Shown here piece by piece: positions 28,811 through 38,256 of a stretch of DNA of 64,000 nucleotides (positions within the stretch are counted from its first letter, which is position 1; the number at the start of each line of letters is the position of its first letter). The notes under the pieces are model-generated. The model made no database searches. It worked only from the letters and a program-made list of their open reading frames with translations, and was not told the DNA's origin. The position numbers and the translations under genes are program-made. Source of the stretch: Acidobacteriota bacterium (GTDB lineage: Bacteria > Acidobacteriota > Terriglobia > Terriglobales > Acidobacteriaceae); the NCBI GenBank assembly GCA_021816455.1, contig JAKAXU010000013.1, positions 1 through 64,000 on the forward strand. The letters run 5' to 3'.

Positions 28811-30274
28811 TCAGCAGACTCGGCTGTAGCTCATCCCCATCAACGACGCCACTTTCTCCAGCACCTCTGCGAGATGACCCACACCGATGGCGCAATGGTG
28901 CGCGGTTGCCTGCATGTTCCATCGTGCGACGAATTCGCTGGCGCCGACAGGAAATCGATAGCGACTGTTCGTGTTGCCGATCTCCAGAATTGGTCCCGAG
29001 ACGCTCTCCCCCTGGGCCACGACAAGTTTATAGCCATGCGCGCCGTCTTCGGCGACCGAGAGCAGCGTGACTGGCCCGTGCTTGACAGACATCTCCACCG
29101 AAAGCCCTCGACCGACTTTTCCGTGATAGACCTCAAGTGGACGCACACGCACTTTGCCTTCTGCGATCGTCGCGTGACCCGGGCCGTCATGGCCCATCAG
29201 GACAATGTCGTTGCGAAGGTCCATCGCGTAGTACTCCGTGAAGGAACCGCCCGCGCCGAGGATGTCCAGGATCTTCATTGCGAGAGTGTTCTTCACCTCA
29301 TACTCACCGGCTACGGGAACGTGGCGCGCCGTGAGCAAGCTAGTGCCCAGGATGATTGACCGCATCGTCTCCGCGTTGGCTAGATTGCCGGTTCCCTTGT
29401 AGTAGTATGCGAGCGCATCGAGGCGGTGCGCGGCCACGAAACGATCGAGTGCCAGCGATGTACGCGCGGCCAGCGCAAGTTCCTCGCCGCTGCAATCCTG
29501 GCGTATATCGAAGATGGATTGGAACTCGCGTACGCGCTCCTTCACAGCCGAAGCTTCGACCGCTGCTGCGAGCGCGCTCAGTTCGTCGACTTCTACGATC
29601 TCCGGATGCACTCCAAAAACAATGGCAAGCTGTGTGAGATCGGTGACGATATCTAGCATGCCGCTGTAGTAGTGGCCCATCAGTCCGATGCGTGCGCGAG
29701 CCAACGTAGCCTGCACTCGCGCCGCCTGCGCCCATTGGGCGACGGCAGTGCGCGTGGAGGGATCATTCAACGTCCCGTTTTCCTGACGAAAGCTCCAGCC
29801 TGCGCGTGCAAAGAGATTGGCGATCTCCGGCATCGGGCACGCCGCGCACCATGCCAGCCATTCGCCGGTCATCGCTGTGCGATCGGCCAACGCGTTCACT
29901 GCGTCGTACTCAATCGCTTCGCCCGGCTGGAGATTCAGCACCACGACGGGAACTCCTGCGCGCCGCACCAGCGTGAGCACCGTTGCGGAGAGCGCATAGG
30001 TTGTCACGTGGAGGAAGAGCAGATCCACCTCTTCGCGCCGGATTCGCGATACGGCAGCAGAGGCTGTTTCAAAGCTGTCCACTATGCCCAGGTGAGTGAC
30101 TGTCGCGCCCTCGGCGGCGATCCACTCAACCACCTGATCCACATATTCGCACAGACGCTCGCGCAGCCCGGCAAACTGAGCCCAGTAGGTCTCCAGGCCC
30201 AGTCCGCAGATGGCGACGCGCAGAACGGGGGCATTGTTCGTCGTTGCAGTCGACGGACTCGATTGCTCAGGCAA
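28811..30274 (-). CDS. AraA/fucose-isomerase-fold isomerase, candidate L-rhamnose isomerase
   Basis: The 487-residue product has the fold of L-arabinose/L-fucose isomerases. The metal ligands and catalytic residues expected in AraA line up: E324/E326 (VAGEYE), E347 (FTEYY), H362/H367 (GHDGPGH) and H459/H460 (TAHHC). It interconverts an aldose and a ketose in the cytoplasm. It starts at TTG 30274 with GAGG nine bases before it, and overlaps the stop of the L-rhamnose mutarotase gene by eight bases, so translation is probably coupled. The neighbours (mutarotase, GH78) make L-rhamnose to L-rhamnulose the likely reaction, though the canonical RhaA is a different protein. L-fucose or L-arabinose remain possible. 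No kinase or aldolase is in the window. Confidence 0.75.
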   Translation of the reverse strand: MPEQSSPSTATTNNAPVLRVAICGLGLETYWAQFAGLRERLCEYVDQVVEWIAAEGATVTHLGIVDSFETASAAVSRIRREEVDLLFLHVTTYALSATVLTLVRRAGVPVVVLNLQPGEAIEYDAVNALADRTAMTGEWLAWCAACPMPEIANLFARAGWSFRQENGTLNDPSTRTAVAQWAQAARVQATLARARIGLMGHYYSGMLDIVTDLTQLAIVFGVHPEIVEVDELSALAAAVEASAVKERVREFQSIFDIRQDCSGEELALAARTSLALDRFVAAHRLDALAYYYKGTGNLANAETMRSIILGTSLLTARHVPVAGEYEVKNTLAMKILDILGAGGSFTEYYAMDLRNDIVLMGHDGPGHATIAEGKVRVRPLEVYHGKVGRGLSVEMSVKHGPVTLLSVAEDGAHGYKLVVAQGESVSGPILEIGNTNSRYRFPVGASEFVARWNMQATAHHCAIGVGHLAEVLEKVASLMGMSYSRVC

Positions 30275-30620
30275 GGTAAAAGACCTCTTCCATCATAGGG
30301 AATCGTTCGCCGGACTTCAGTCCATCCATCTCTGCAAAGAGCGGCGCCATGGCTGCCTGCCAGCGAAGATTGACGGGATCATTCTCGATGCTGCCCCAGG
30401 TGGTTTCAAAATCCTGGCAGCGCAGCGCAAGCACCAGCAGCAAGCCGCGGCGATAGATCGAGTACTCGCAAATTCCGGCTCCTTTGAGCAGGTCCAGCAT
30501 CTCTGGCCAGACGGCTTGATGGGCGGCATCGTATGCAGTCTCGGCTCCCGGGCGCAGGCGCAAAAGGAATGCGTAGCGCCGCAGAGAGGACGTATTCGGC
30601 TTCGCAGGCATGACTACCAT
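30267..30620 (-). CDS. rhaM: L-rhamnose mutarotase
   Basis: The 117-residue product matches the RhaM family (DUF718). It carries the conserved YDAAHQAVWPEM motif (H34 is the expected catalytic histidine) and the IYRRG, RWQAAMAPLF and EVFYL segments. It converts alpha- and beta-anomers of L-rhamnose so the isomerase gets its form. The ATG at 30620 overlaps the TAG of the hydrolase upstream, and its TGA overlaps the TTG of the isomerase downstream, so the three genes form one tight operon. Confidence 0.9.
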   Translation of the reverse strand: MVVMPAKPNTSSLRRYAFLLRLRPGAETAYDAAHQAVWPEMLDLLKGAGICEYSIYRRGLLLVLALRCQDFETTWGSIENDPVNLRWQAAMAPLFAEMDGLKSGERFPMMEEVFYLA

Positions 30621-32116
30621 GAGACCACCGTCACGGAAAAAGGAGCAAGCGTCAGGATTTGTCCATTGGGTGCGATGGTGCGCGCCGGTCCATCTCCCGT
30701 CTGCGCGTCCACGGTGAGCACAGAACGGACAGCAGTACCAGAGAGCGCAATCGCGACGGGGCGATCTCGCTTGTTCACGAGCAGCAGTTTGTGCCCGCTG
30801 GCGGTGTCAAAGCCCTGGGCTTCCACGGCGCCGGAATCCGCAGCGCCGGATTGCAGATTGGTTTTGACGAGCTTGTCACCTGCGTGAAAGTTGTCATGGA
30901 CCAGTCGCAGCACCCAGTAACGCGCGTTGGGGCGATCGTTTTGCCAGTTCATCATGCTCACGCTTGGAAACTGTGTTGGATAGCCCACAAGCTGTGACTC
31001 ACCAATTACATCGATTTGCAACCGGGTAAGCTCGATATACAGATAGGCATAGAGCGCGCCTGCGAGATTCCAGTAAGCGGCCGGAGGCGGAGTTATATCC
31101 GCCGCCGTGTTATCGGTCGGGAGAATGACGCCCAACTCATCGCAGTCGGTCTTGGTGGCGGGCGAGAGCCGCTTGCGAATCGACTCGATGTAGCGCACCG
31201 TCGAGAGAAAGCCATCCGCCTGGTCGAAGAAGGTGTACTGCCAGTTGGTGAGGGTTTCCTTGGGACTGGGCGAAGCATAGAAGTGATAGGAGATCATGTC
31301 CAGCGGGATGCCCGGCTTGTGATTGCGATGGTCGAGAAAATATTCAAAGTACTCGGGTGACCTGCTGGGCATCGCAAGCGCCAGGCCGACGAACTTGGTC
31401 TGTGGCGAGACGCGATGGATGGCGCTCACAATGGCATCGTAGCGCTCGGTATATTGCCGCGGTGTCATCGTGTGCTCGAAGTCAACCTCGTTCAGCACCT
31501 CCCACCACGGCAGCGCGTCGTGATGGCCGGAGGTGTGCCGAAGGCCGTTTTCGTCGGTGAATCCGCCGTTGACGTACCAACTGACCAGCCGTGCGTAATA
31601 GTCGCCAAGCTCCTTGCCTGTTGGATCGCGCAACTCTGTGCCCTGGGTGTAGTGCCAGTCCACCTGATTCGGATCCGCCGGATAAGAAACGGGCTTTCCG
31701 GTCTGGAAGAGCCACGCCGGGATTGTGCTGAAGTTCACAATGGTGGAGTGTCCCTCAGTGGCCTGCATGAGGTCGGCCATCATCGGGTCGATCCGCGAAA
31801 AATTCCACGAGGTCTTTTGCCTGGTTGGTGGTTCCAGCTCCGCGACACCGAGCTTGGGGTAGGGAAGCCACGGAACGTAACGAACATAGTCTGCGCCAAG
31901 CTCATGAACTGCTTTGTAGGCGGCGACGCTGAGCGGCTGGCCGGGACGCAGCGGTGGATTGACGACGATCTGGAAAGTTGCTGTAGAACGTGAAGTTACG
32001 ATCAGATGACTCCAGTCCACGGAGAGCTTCACAGGCATGCTCTCAGTAGCGGGCAGCGGTTGCGCCCAGATGCCGAGCGCCAGAAACAGAAAAGCGGAGA
32101 TACGATCCAACTTCAT
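30614..32116 (-). CDS. Exported clan GH-A glycoside hydrolase (GH39-like)
   Basis: A 500-residue protein with a Sec signal (residues 1-24, cut near PLPATES). It is a clan GH-A barrel: the acid/base pair N209-E210 is in WWEVLNE, and E327 (in TDCDELGVI) is the probable nucleophile. A C-terminal beta domain (about residues 420-500) follows. The closest family by pattern is GH39 (beta-xylosidase, alpha-L-iduronidase); a role on rhamnose- or uronate-bearing glycan is inferred from neighbours. Its stop overlaps the mutarotase start. Confidence 0.75.
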   Translation of the reverse strand: MKLDRISAFLFLALGIWAQPLPATESMPVKLSVDWSHLIVTSRSTATFQIVVNPPLRPGQPLSVAAYKAVHELGADYVRYVPWLPYPKLGVAELEPPTRQKTSWNFSRIDPMMADLMQATEGHSTIVNFSTIPAWLFQTGKPVSYPADPNQVDWHYTQGTELRDPTGKELGDYYARLVSWYVNGGFTDENGLRHTSGHHDALPWWEVLNEVDFEHTMTPRQYTERYDAIVSAIHRVSPQTKFVGLALAMPSRSPEYFEYFLDHRNHKPGIPLDMISYHFYASPSPKETLTNWQYTFFDQADGFLSTVRYIESIRKRLSPATKTDCDELGVILPTDNTAADITPPPAAYWNLAGALYAYLYIELTRLQIDVIGESQLVGYPTQFPSVSMMNWQNDRPNARYWVLRLVHDNFHAGDKLVKTNLQSGAADSGAVEAQGFDTASGHKLLLVNKRDRPVAIALSGTAVRSVLTVDAQTGDGPARTIAPNGQILTLAPFSVTVVSW

Positions 32117-32352
32117 CGGGATTCACCTCGTGCAGGAGTGTCGGATGCTCGTCTTCGGCCCCCTTGCCGACACTGGATTTGCGACAGGCATCAAAGCATT
32201 TTCGGGAGCGCCTACCTTTGTAGCACTAGCCTCCATATTTTCGCAAGAAATTGCAATAGTTTTTGTATTGGAAGTGTAATCGTCGCCTGCGAAGCAGAGG
32301 TTCTGCTATTCCTCTCTGGCTGAGAAACGGATTCTGGCGTAGTCGGGTCTCG

Positions 32353-32829
32353 ATGCCCGATCCCGTGACACAGCAGTGGAAGTTCTGCCATGCTGCCATG
32401 GAGGACGCTCCCATCCTGCATGCGCTCATCGCCGAATCGGTCCGCGTACTGAGCCGCACCGACTACTCCGATGCGCAGATTGTCGGTTGCGGAGGATGGT
32501 CGCCCCGGAGAACGCTGTGCTGCGGAGACAACAGGCCAGGGCGCGACGCATGTTTGCTGAATCCGGCGCAGGATGCAGCGAAGATTCGTGCCATCTTCAT
32601 GCATCCATCCTTTGCGCGGCGAGGCCTCGGCAGAACGATTCTTCAGTTTGTGGAACGGCTGGCAGCGCAGGCTGGGTTTCGCTCGCTGGAGATGGGTGCA
32701 ACGGTCACCGGAGCGCCGCTTTATGCGCAGGAGGGTTACCGGAAAGTGAAGCGTATGACAATTGCACTCCACGTGTTGACCGGCCTTTCACTGAGCGGGC
32801 AGGTCCAGGGTCTGGCTCCCGGCGTGTAA
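32353..32829 (+). CDS. GNAT acetyltransferase with internal deletion, probably decaying
   Basis: A 158-residue product. The acetyl-CoA-binding core is recognisable: KIRAIFMHPSFARRGLGR and YAQEGY. Before it, the family normally has about 30 residues between the TDYSDAQI helix and the IVGCGGWS strand; here the two join directly, as if an in-frame deletion had fused the two similar QI points. The last 14 codons overlap the 3' end of the antisense GH78 gene, and the usual C-terminal strand is not recognisable. I doubt it is active. It is a lone + strand gene in a minus-strand locus. Confidence 0.55.
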   Translation: MPDPVTQQWKFCHAAMEDAPILHALIAESVRVLSRTDYSDAQIVGCGGWSPRRTLCCGDNRPGRDACLLNPAQDAAKIRAIFMHPSFARRGLGRTILQFVERLAAQAGFRSLEMGATVTGAPLYAQEGYRKVKRMTIALHVLTGLSLSGQVQGLAPGV

Positions 32830-35292
32830 CGGCAGGCTCCGGTCGCCCCAAAGCAGCGTTCCCGTGACCCCCTCAGGCAGAGTGACCGCAGCCGTCCATC
32901 CGGTGCCGATGCTGCGATAGCGAACGCGGATCATCCCTTTCGGGTGCGGCATCGAGGCATCCAGATTATGAAGGCCCTTGAGGTGGGGCTGAATGGAGAC
33001 CGTCGCAAAGCCCGGAGCAGATGGGTGAATGCCGGCCACGACAGTGAGCAGGTCGTAGTTGGGACTGGCGCTCCAGGCATGACAGTCGGAGCGTGTCGGC
33101 TCGGGCGTCTCGGCCCAGGTGCTCAGGCCAAGATCAAGCATGCCGTACCAGGGAGCGAGCTGCGAGAGATAAAGATCGCCGAGGCCAGCTTCCTCCATCG
33201 CACGGCTGAGGTAGAAACGGAAGTAGTAGCTCATCGTGGAAAGTGCGGGAACGGAAACCCCATTCACGGTGGCCGGCGCATCTGGCCGTGAGGCAAGAAT
33301 CCGGCGCAGAATCGGCGCGCGTTGCTCCTTTGGCGCCACGTCCAGCATGACGGCCAGCACGTTGGCCTCCGCACTCCAGGAGGTCTTCGCAGGCGTATCC
33401 GCGTAGAGGCCATGCGTGGTATCCCAGTTTTCGCGATTCAGCGCTTCGGTTGCTTTGCTGAGGATATCTCGATATGTCGTGGCGCGCTCGGTGCTGCCAT
33501 AGGCATGCTCCATCTCTGCGGCGTCGCGCAGGGCGGCCACAAACTGAAGCGTCAACAGAGTGGAGCCGCCGTCGGCGTCCTGCGGTGGCTCCCCGTTCGG
33601 ATAGTTTGCTGTCCAGTCGGCAAACTCCCACCACCCAAGCCTGCCTAGCAGTCCGTCGGGCCGCAGACGATCGGCAAACCAGTCAAGAACGGTGCGCGTG
33701 TGGGGAAGTGTTGCGCGCACCAATGCAGGGTCATCGACGTACATCCAGTAGTCGTGCAGCATGTTGACCCAGTAGAGCGAAAACGGCGGAATGAACTGCG
33801 GCAACGAAGACGGATAACGGCTCTGGGTGATGCCCTCGGGCACGCGCGAGTCGTCGATGTTGGTGATCGCCTGCCGCGCAAGCCGCGCATCTGCGGCGAC
33901 GACGTAGGAGAGCAGCGCCTGAATGCGCGTATCCCCCACGTACTGCAACTGCTCCCAGTAAGGAGCGTCCATGTATGTTTCATGCGCATCCAGACGGGCC
34001 GTGCGCCATCCTGTGTCCCAGATATCCTGCAATCTCGGAATGTCGCCCGCAATAGAGGCTCGCGCCTGGAAGGGATACGCAGTGAACCAGGCGCGCATCG
34101 AATCCAGGGTCAGTGGCTCATCCTGAGTGGTGATGTCGAGTTGAGCATAGCGCCATGTGCGCCACCAGAGCGGCGTCATCTGCTCGAGGGCGTTTCCACC
34201 GGCAACGATCTCGTCGGTGATGCCTTCGATATGACGGCCCGAGATCTCGTTTCGATTGCCTTTTCTGCCGCTGGCGTCATAGAGCGCTTCGGCGTAGGTG
34301 ATCCTGATCTCCGCATTGCGCCCGGCGCTGACGGTTAACTCCGGATAGGCGGTTTCCAGCGTGCGATGGTCGAGCAGAATCGTCACATGGGTGTGGGGAG
34401 GAATACGCACTGCGCCAGTCGGGAAAGCGGATGCGTCGGCGATGCCGCTGACCCGAACCACCCGGCCCACATTGGTCAACCGGTGTTCCATTGGAGGCAG
34501 CAGGTCGGCAACCATCTCCCACCGGTTCGAGGCGTCACGCGCTTCGCGTGAGGCGGCATGGCCCAGCAGTTGGGGCGACTCCCAGTCTGTCGCGTGCGTA
34601 TGCTCCTGATCCCAGCTTGCATCGAAGATTCGTCCGTCAATTTTTTCTGCAGGTCCGGCGGCATAATACCCATGCGCTCCGGTGGAGCCGAGCGCAGCAC
34701 GACCCGGTTCCCGCCGCACGCGCCACGCAGCACCGGTATTCAGGATCGATTCTGCCGGACCATCTCCCTGCAACAAAAATCCAGTCCGGTTGCTCATCTG
34801 CGCCACGGGCGAGAGTTCGGCGAAGTTCCACACAACGGCCGCAATCACGTTCTTTCCGGGATGCAGAAACGGGGCCAGATCGACCGTCTCGAATCGCCAG
34901 TGGAAGAGGTCTCCGCGCGCCGGTCCCTCGGCTGCGTACTGCCCATTCACGTGAAGCAGATAGCGGTTGTCGGCCGAGACGTGGACCATGAAGTGGCCGG
35001 GGACGCTTGCAAGGTCGATCTCGCGGCGAAAGACGAAGACACCCTGCGTCGTTCCGGGGGAAGTGGCGCTGGCAATCCAGAAGGCGGGCCACTGCGAGGC
35101 TTCCAGAGCCGGATTCAGCGGCGGAGTCTGTTGCGCCGCTGCGCGGTCGGTTTGTGTCTGGGCGACGCTCTGAGGCGGACTCATCCAGAGCATCATCCAG
35201 CAGATCAGGACGTAGACCAGACTGCATCTCGCGCAGCACATCGTAAAGCTCGCCATCGCCCGGAATGGCATTCTCTTCCGCTGGTTCTGCAT
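32788..35292 (-). CDS. GH78 alpha-L-rhamnosidase, exported
   Basis: An 834-residue protein. The ATG at 35292 has AGGAGGG eight bases before it, so the frame start at 35340 is rejected. The N-terminus has a basic part followed by a hydrophobic helix (residues about 20-38, cut near SVAQT). Beta-sandwich modules (residues about 60-400) precede an alpha/alpha six-hairpin barrel with the GH78 segments DAPYWEQLQYVGD and SDCHAWSASP. It would remove terminal alpha-L-rhamnose from glycosides or rhamnogalacturonan in the periplasm. It is the upstream gene of the minus-strand rhamnose cluster; the GNAT remnant lies in the gap before the GH39-like gene. Confidence 0.88.
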   Translation of the reverse strand: MQNQRKRMPFRAMASFTMCCARCSLVYVLICWMMLWMSPPQSVAQTQTDRAAAQQTPPLNPALEASQWPAFWIASATSPGTTQGVFVFRREIDLASVPGHFMVHVSADNRYLLHVNGQYAAEGPARGDLFHWRFETVDLAPFLHPGKNVIAAVVWNFAELSPVAQMSNRTGFLLQGDGPAESILNTGAAWRVRREPGRAALGSTGAHGYYAAGPAEKIDGRIFDASWDQEHTHATDWESPQLLGHAASREARDASNRWEMVADLLPPMEHRLTNVGRVVRVSGIADASAFPTGAVRIPPHTHVTILLDHRTLETAYPELTVSAGRNAEIRITYAEALYDASGRKGNRNEISGRHIEGITDEIVAGGNALEQMTPLWWRTWRYAQLDITTQDEPLTLDSMRAWFTAYPFQARASIAGDIPRLQDIWDTGWRTARLDAHETYMDAPYWEQLQYVGDTRIQALLSYVVAADARLARQAITNIDDSRVPEGITQSRYPSSLPQFIPPFSLYWVNMLHDYWMYVDDPALVRATLPHTRTVLDWFADRLRPDGLLGRLGWWEFADWTANYPNGEPPQDADGGSTLLTLQFVAALRDAAEMEHAYGSTERATTYRDILSKATEALNRENWDTTHGLYADTPAKTSWSAEANVLAVMLDVAPKEQRAPILRRILASRPDAPATVNGVSVPALSTMSYYFRFYLSRAMEEAGLGDLYLSQLAPWYGMLDLGLSTWAETPEPTRSDCHAWSASPNYDLLTVVAGIHPSAPGFATVSIQPHLKGLHNLDASMPHPKGMIRVRYRSIGTGWTAAVTLPEGVTGTLLWGDRSLPLHAGSQTLDLPAQ

Positions 35293-35491
35293 TTGGATAC
35301 CCTCCTTGCATTCACTGCAATTACGAACTAATTCTTCCATCGAAATGAATTGGCTTCGCCAGCCATGCTACCGGCGCGGGCCTTTGCTGTCAAAACAACC
35401 GCTTTCGGGCACTTGCGCGGTCGTCTGCTGCCGGATGTTGTTGTGCATCTCAATTGCGATGGCGCAGGAGAAAGGGTTATTGTCCTTACAT

Positions 35492-36241
35492 ATGACGGCT
35501 CCGATTGAAGTTGGCTCTCCAACGTCTCGCGCTCCATCGCCTTTACCGGAGGCGGAGGAGATTTATCGTCGGTGGCTTGCACATCTCAACGACGAATTTA
35601 CTCGCCACCAGGCCGCCGAGCGCCGCGCTGAGATTGTCCGCGACCAGCTCTACCAGATATACCTTGGTCGGCCTCACGGCGGTAAGGCCAACGTCAACCT
35701 GACCAGCGAACTGCCTCTCAACGTCCAGCAGTTCTCCCTCGATCCCAACAACATCACCCTTGAGGCCGAGCACTATCCGGATGTCGATCCTGAGCGCTTT
35801 GCGCGCAGCAAGCCTCTGCTGTGGTTCTGGATGATGTTCGACCGCTCGCCAATCGGCCTGAACCATTGGCTCGGCATCCGATTCCGCTGCATGTTGGGTC
35901 GTCATCTCTTCGCGCATATGGGGCGCGGAGTGCGCATCGATCATGGGGTGGAGCTGACCTTCGGCTACAACCTCCACCTGGACGATGGGGTCATCGTCCG
36001 CCACCGCACGCTGCTGGATGATCGCGCGGAGATTCGTCTGGGCGAAGGTTCTGTGATCGGTACCTATGCGCGCATCTACACGCACACCCATGACATCGAC
36101 AACTACGATCGTGTCATTCTCACGCCCACTACTATTGGCTCGCGCGCTCGTGTGGGCGCGCACACCATTGTGCTGGCCGGTACGCATCTCGCAGAGGGGC
36201 ATATCGTCGGTCCGCACGGCACAGCGCAGGGACAGGTGTGA
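35492..36241 (+). CDS. Left-handed beta-helix acyltransferase (maltose/galactoside O-acetyltransferase-like)
   Basis: The frame opens at 35306 but homology begins near ATG 35492; an ATG at 35459 is another option. The 249-residue product has an N-terminal helical region typical of Maa/LacA (EIYRRWLAHL) and then a hexapeptide beta helix ending in GTYARIYTHTHDIDNYDR, whose histidine is the expected catalytic base. It would transfer an acetyl group from acetyl-CoA to a sugar hydroxyl. It is longer at the N-terminus than the canonical enzymes. The acceptor is unknown. It is divergent from the GH78 gene. Confidence 0.75.
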   Translation: MTAPIEVGSPTSRAPSPLPEAEEIYRRWLAHLNDEFTRHQAAERRAEIVRDQLYQIYLGRPHGGKANVNLTSELPLNVQQFSLDPNNITLEAEHYPDVDPERFARSKPLLWFWMMFDRSPIGLNHWLGIRFRCMLGRHLFAHMGRGVRIDHGVELTFGYNLHLDDGVIVRHRTLLDDRAEIRLGEGSVIGTYARIYTHTHDIDNYDRVILTPTTIGSRARVGAHTIVLAGTHLAEGHIVGPHGTAQGQV

Positions 36242-36326
36242 CCCGCTGTCCAGCGTTTGCTGACATGCTAACCTGAGGTTCTGACAGCCGTTTCTGTCGA
36301 CTTCTGTCCGCTCTCCAGGAGATTCT

Positions 36327-37052
36327 GTGCACGCATCCGGTCTGGATCTCGTTATCGCGATCTTTGAATTCGTCATCCTGCTCTTTTCCCTTTCGGTGCA
36401 TGAGTGTGCACACGCCTGGACGGCACTGCGACTTGGCGACCAGACAGCCTTTCAGCAGGGCCGTGTCACCCTCAATCCAATTCGTCACATCGATCTTCTC
36501 GGCACGCTTGTCTTCCCGGCGCTGATGATCTTCGGTCCGCTGATCGGCCTCGGCGTCGGTGGATTTCTGGTCGGATGGGCCAAGCCTACACCGGTGCTTA
36601 CTCGCAACTTCCGCAACATCCGACGTGATGATATGCTCACCACTCTGGCTGGTCCGCTCAGTAATCTTCTGCTGGTGGTGCTGGCCGTTTTGCTTCTCGC
36701 CGCGATCGCGCTCTTTGGCAGCGAAGGCCGCATCGCAGTCGTTGCAGCGATGAACATGCAGGTGCTGCTGGAGGGTGCGTCCAATCTGCAGGCGTTGGCC
36801 ATGATTGCTTATCTGGCCATTGAGGTGAATCTCGCACTTCTGTTTTTCAATCTCATGCCGATCCCTCCGCTCGATGGAGGTCACCTGCTGCGCAACGTCC
36901 TTCCTTACAAGGCTGTGGCAGCCTACGATCAGTTGGCTCGCTTTGGGTTCTTTCTGGTTCTGTTTCTGGGCGGTTTCTGGATTCGTATCTTTCTGGACCC
37001 GTCGAACCGAATCATTGAAAGCGCAATGGCCCTGTTCCTTCATCTGGCGTAA
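36327..37052 (+). CDS. Site-2 protease family membrane metalloprotease (M50)
   Basis: A 241-residue multi-spanning protein. It carries the zinc motif HECAH (H25, E26, H29) in the first helix and the second motif NLMPIPPLDGGHLL in the C-terminal half. The start is GTG 36327 with AGGAG six bases before it. Such enzymes cut transmembrane segments, and this short form lacks PDZ and CBS domains. Substrate unknown. The next gene is co-directional, 58 bp away. Confidence 0.9.
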   Translation: MHASGLDLVIAIFEFVILLFSLSVHECAHAWTALRLGDQTAFQQGRVTLNPIRHIDLLGTLVFPALMIFGPLIGLGVGGFLVGWAKPTPVLTRNFRNIRRDDMLTTLAGPLSNLLLVVLAVLLLAAIALFGSEGRIAVVAAMNMQVLLEGASNLQALAMIAYLAIEVNLALLFFNLMPIPPLDGGHLLRNVLPYKAVAAYDQLARFGFFLVLFLGGFWIRIFLDPSNRIIESAMALFLHLA

Positions 37053-37110
37053 GCCACGCTCCCATACGATGGCGCGGTGCAATTTCTTGAGATAGTCTGC
37101 TAGAGACGCG

Positions 37111-38049
37111 ATGCGAAGCATCCTTACAGTTCTGCGCGAAACCACGCTTCGGGTGGTCCGGCACGACGTGCTCAACACCGCCAAGGCCGCCGCTTACTCC
37201 GGCATCCTCCTGCTCTTTCCAGCGCTGCTGCTCTTCACGACGGCCCTGGCCGTCATTCCGGAAGGCAACACGCTGCTGGATCAATTTCGTTTCGGGGCCG
37301 AACAGTTTCTTCCCGCCGACACGATGTCCCTGCTCCAGTCCTATTTCCAGAGTCGGCGCCTGCATTCCTTTTCGCTCATCGCCTCGGCGATCGCTCTCAG
37401 CGGCTATGCTGCGCTCGGCGTCATGCTCTCGCTCATGGAAGGCTTTCGGCGTGCCTATCGTTTGCCGCAGGATGACTGGGGTTTCTGGGAGCGGCGCATC
37501 CGCGCGCTCATGCTTGGGCCGATCGCGCTTATCCCGCTTTCCGCAGCCACATTGCTGCTCATCTTCGGCCACCCCATTGAGAAGTGGATGATCGCAAACT
37601 CTGATCACGATCTTCGCGCGATGGTCCTTCTGCTCTGGCGTCTGGCGCGGTGGATACTTGCCATGCTCACCTCGGTCGTCGTTCTCGGCACCGTCTACCA
37701 CTTTGGTACGCGGCGGCGCGAACACTGGGGCTGGGTCGCTCCGGGAGCAGTAGCCAGCACTCTGATCTGGTTTCCGGAGACGCTTGCCTTCGGTTGGTAT
37801 CTGACGCGACGCGCCGACTACTCGATCATCTACGGACCGCTCAGCGCAGGTATCGCCACTCTTGTCTGGCTCTACATGACCTCGCTCAGCATCCTGCTGG
37901 GAGCCGAGCTGAACGGCGTCCTCTTTCACTCGCGCATCGCAGACGATGCGGCTGTGCCTGTAGCTGCTTCCGCGGCTTCCGCCTGCCATGGATCGTCGCC
38001 CGACCCTGGTCATAGGACCAGCGACAAGGATCGCGATTTAGGCTTGTAA
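37111..38049 (+). CDS. YihY/BrkB-family membrane protein
   Basis: The 312-residue product has six predicted helices and the family signature AAAYSGILLLFPALLL and IIYGPLSAGIATLVWLY followed by the LGAELN motif, as in YihY/virulence-factor BrkB. The function of this family is not settled (it is not an RNase despite older names). It follows the site-2 protease closely and may be co-transcribed, with pyk next on the same strand. Confidence 0.88.
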   Translation: MRSILTVLRETTLRVVRHDVLNTAKAAAYSGILLLFPALLLFTTALAVIPEGNTLLDQFRFGAEQFLPADTMSLLQSYFQSRRLHSFSLIASAIALSGYAALGVMLSLMEGFRRAYRLPQDDWGFWERRIRALMLGPIALIPLSAATLLLIFGHPIEKWMIANSDHDLRAMVLLLWRLARWILAMLTSVVVLGTVYHFGTRRREHWGWVAPGAVASTLIWFPETLAFGWYLTRRADYSIIYGPLSAGIATLVWLYMTSLSILLGAELNGVLFHSRIADDAAVPVAASAASACHGSSPDPGHRTSDKDRDLGL

Positions 38050-38256
38050 GACGCTTTTCCGAAGGGTCCGACGCCGTACCGCCGCGGTCAGTCCTGTACA
38101 ATGAAGCGGACGCCAATGCGTCATTTGTGGCCGTTGGCGGGCTTCTCCGGCCATGAAAGTAGTTGCAGGCTCCTTCAGTTCGGACGCTCGAACGGCCTGT
38201 GTCAAGTTCGACCTCGCGGTTTTCTTACCGTCCAACCTCTGGGAGTGTCTTCACTG

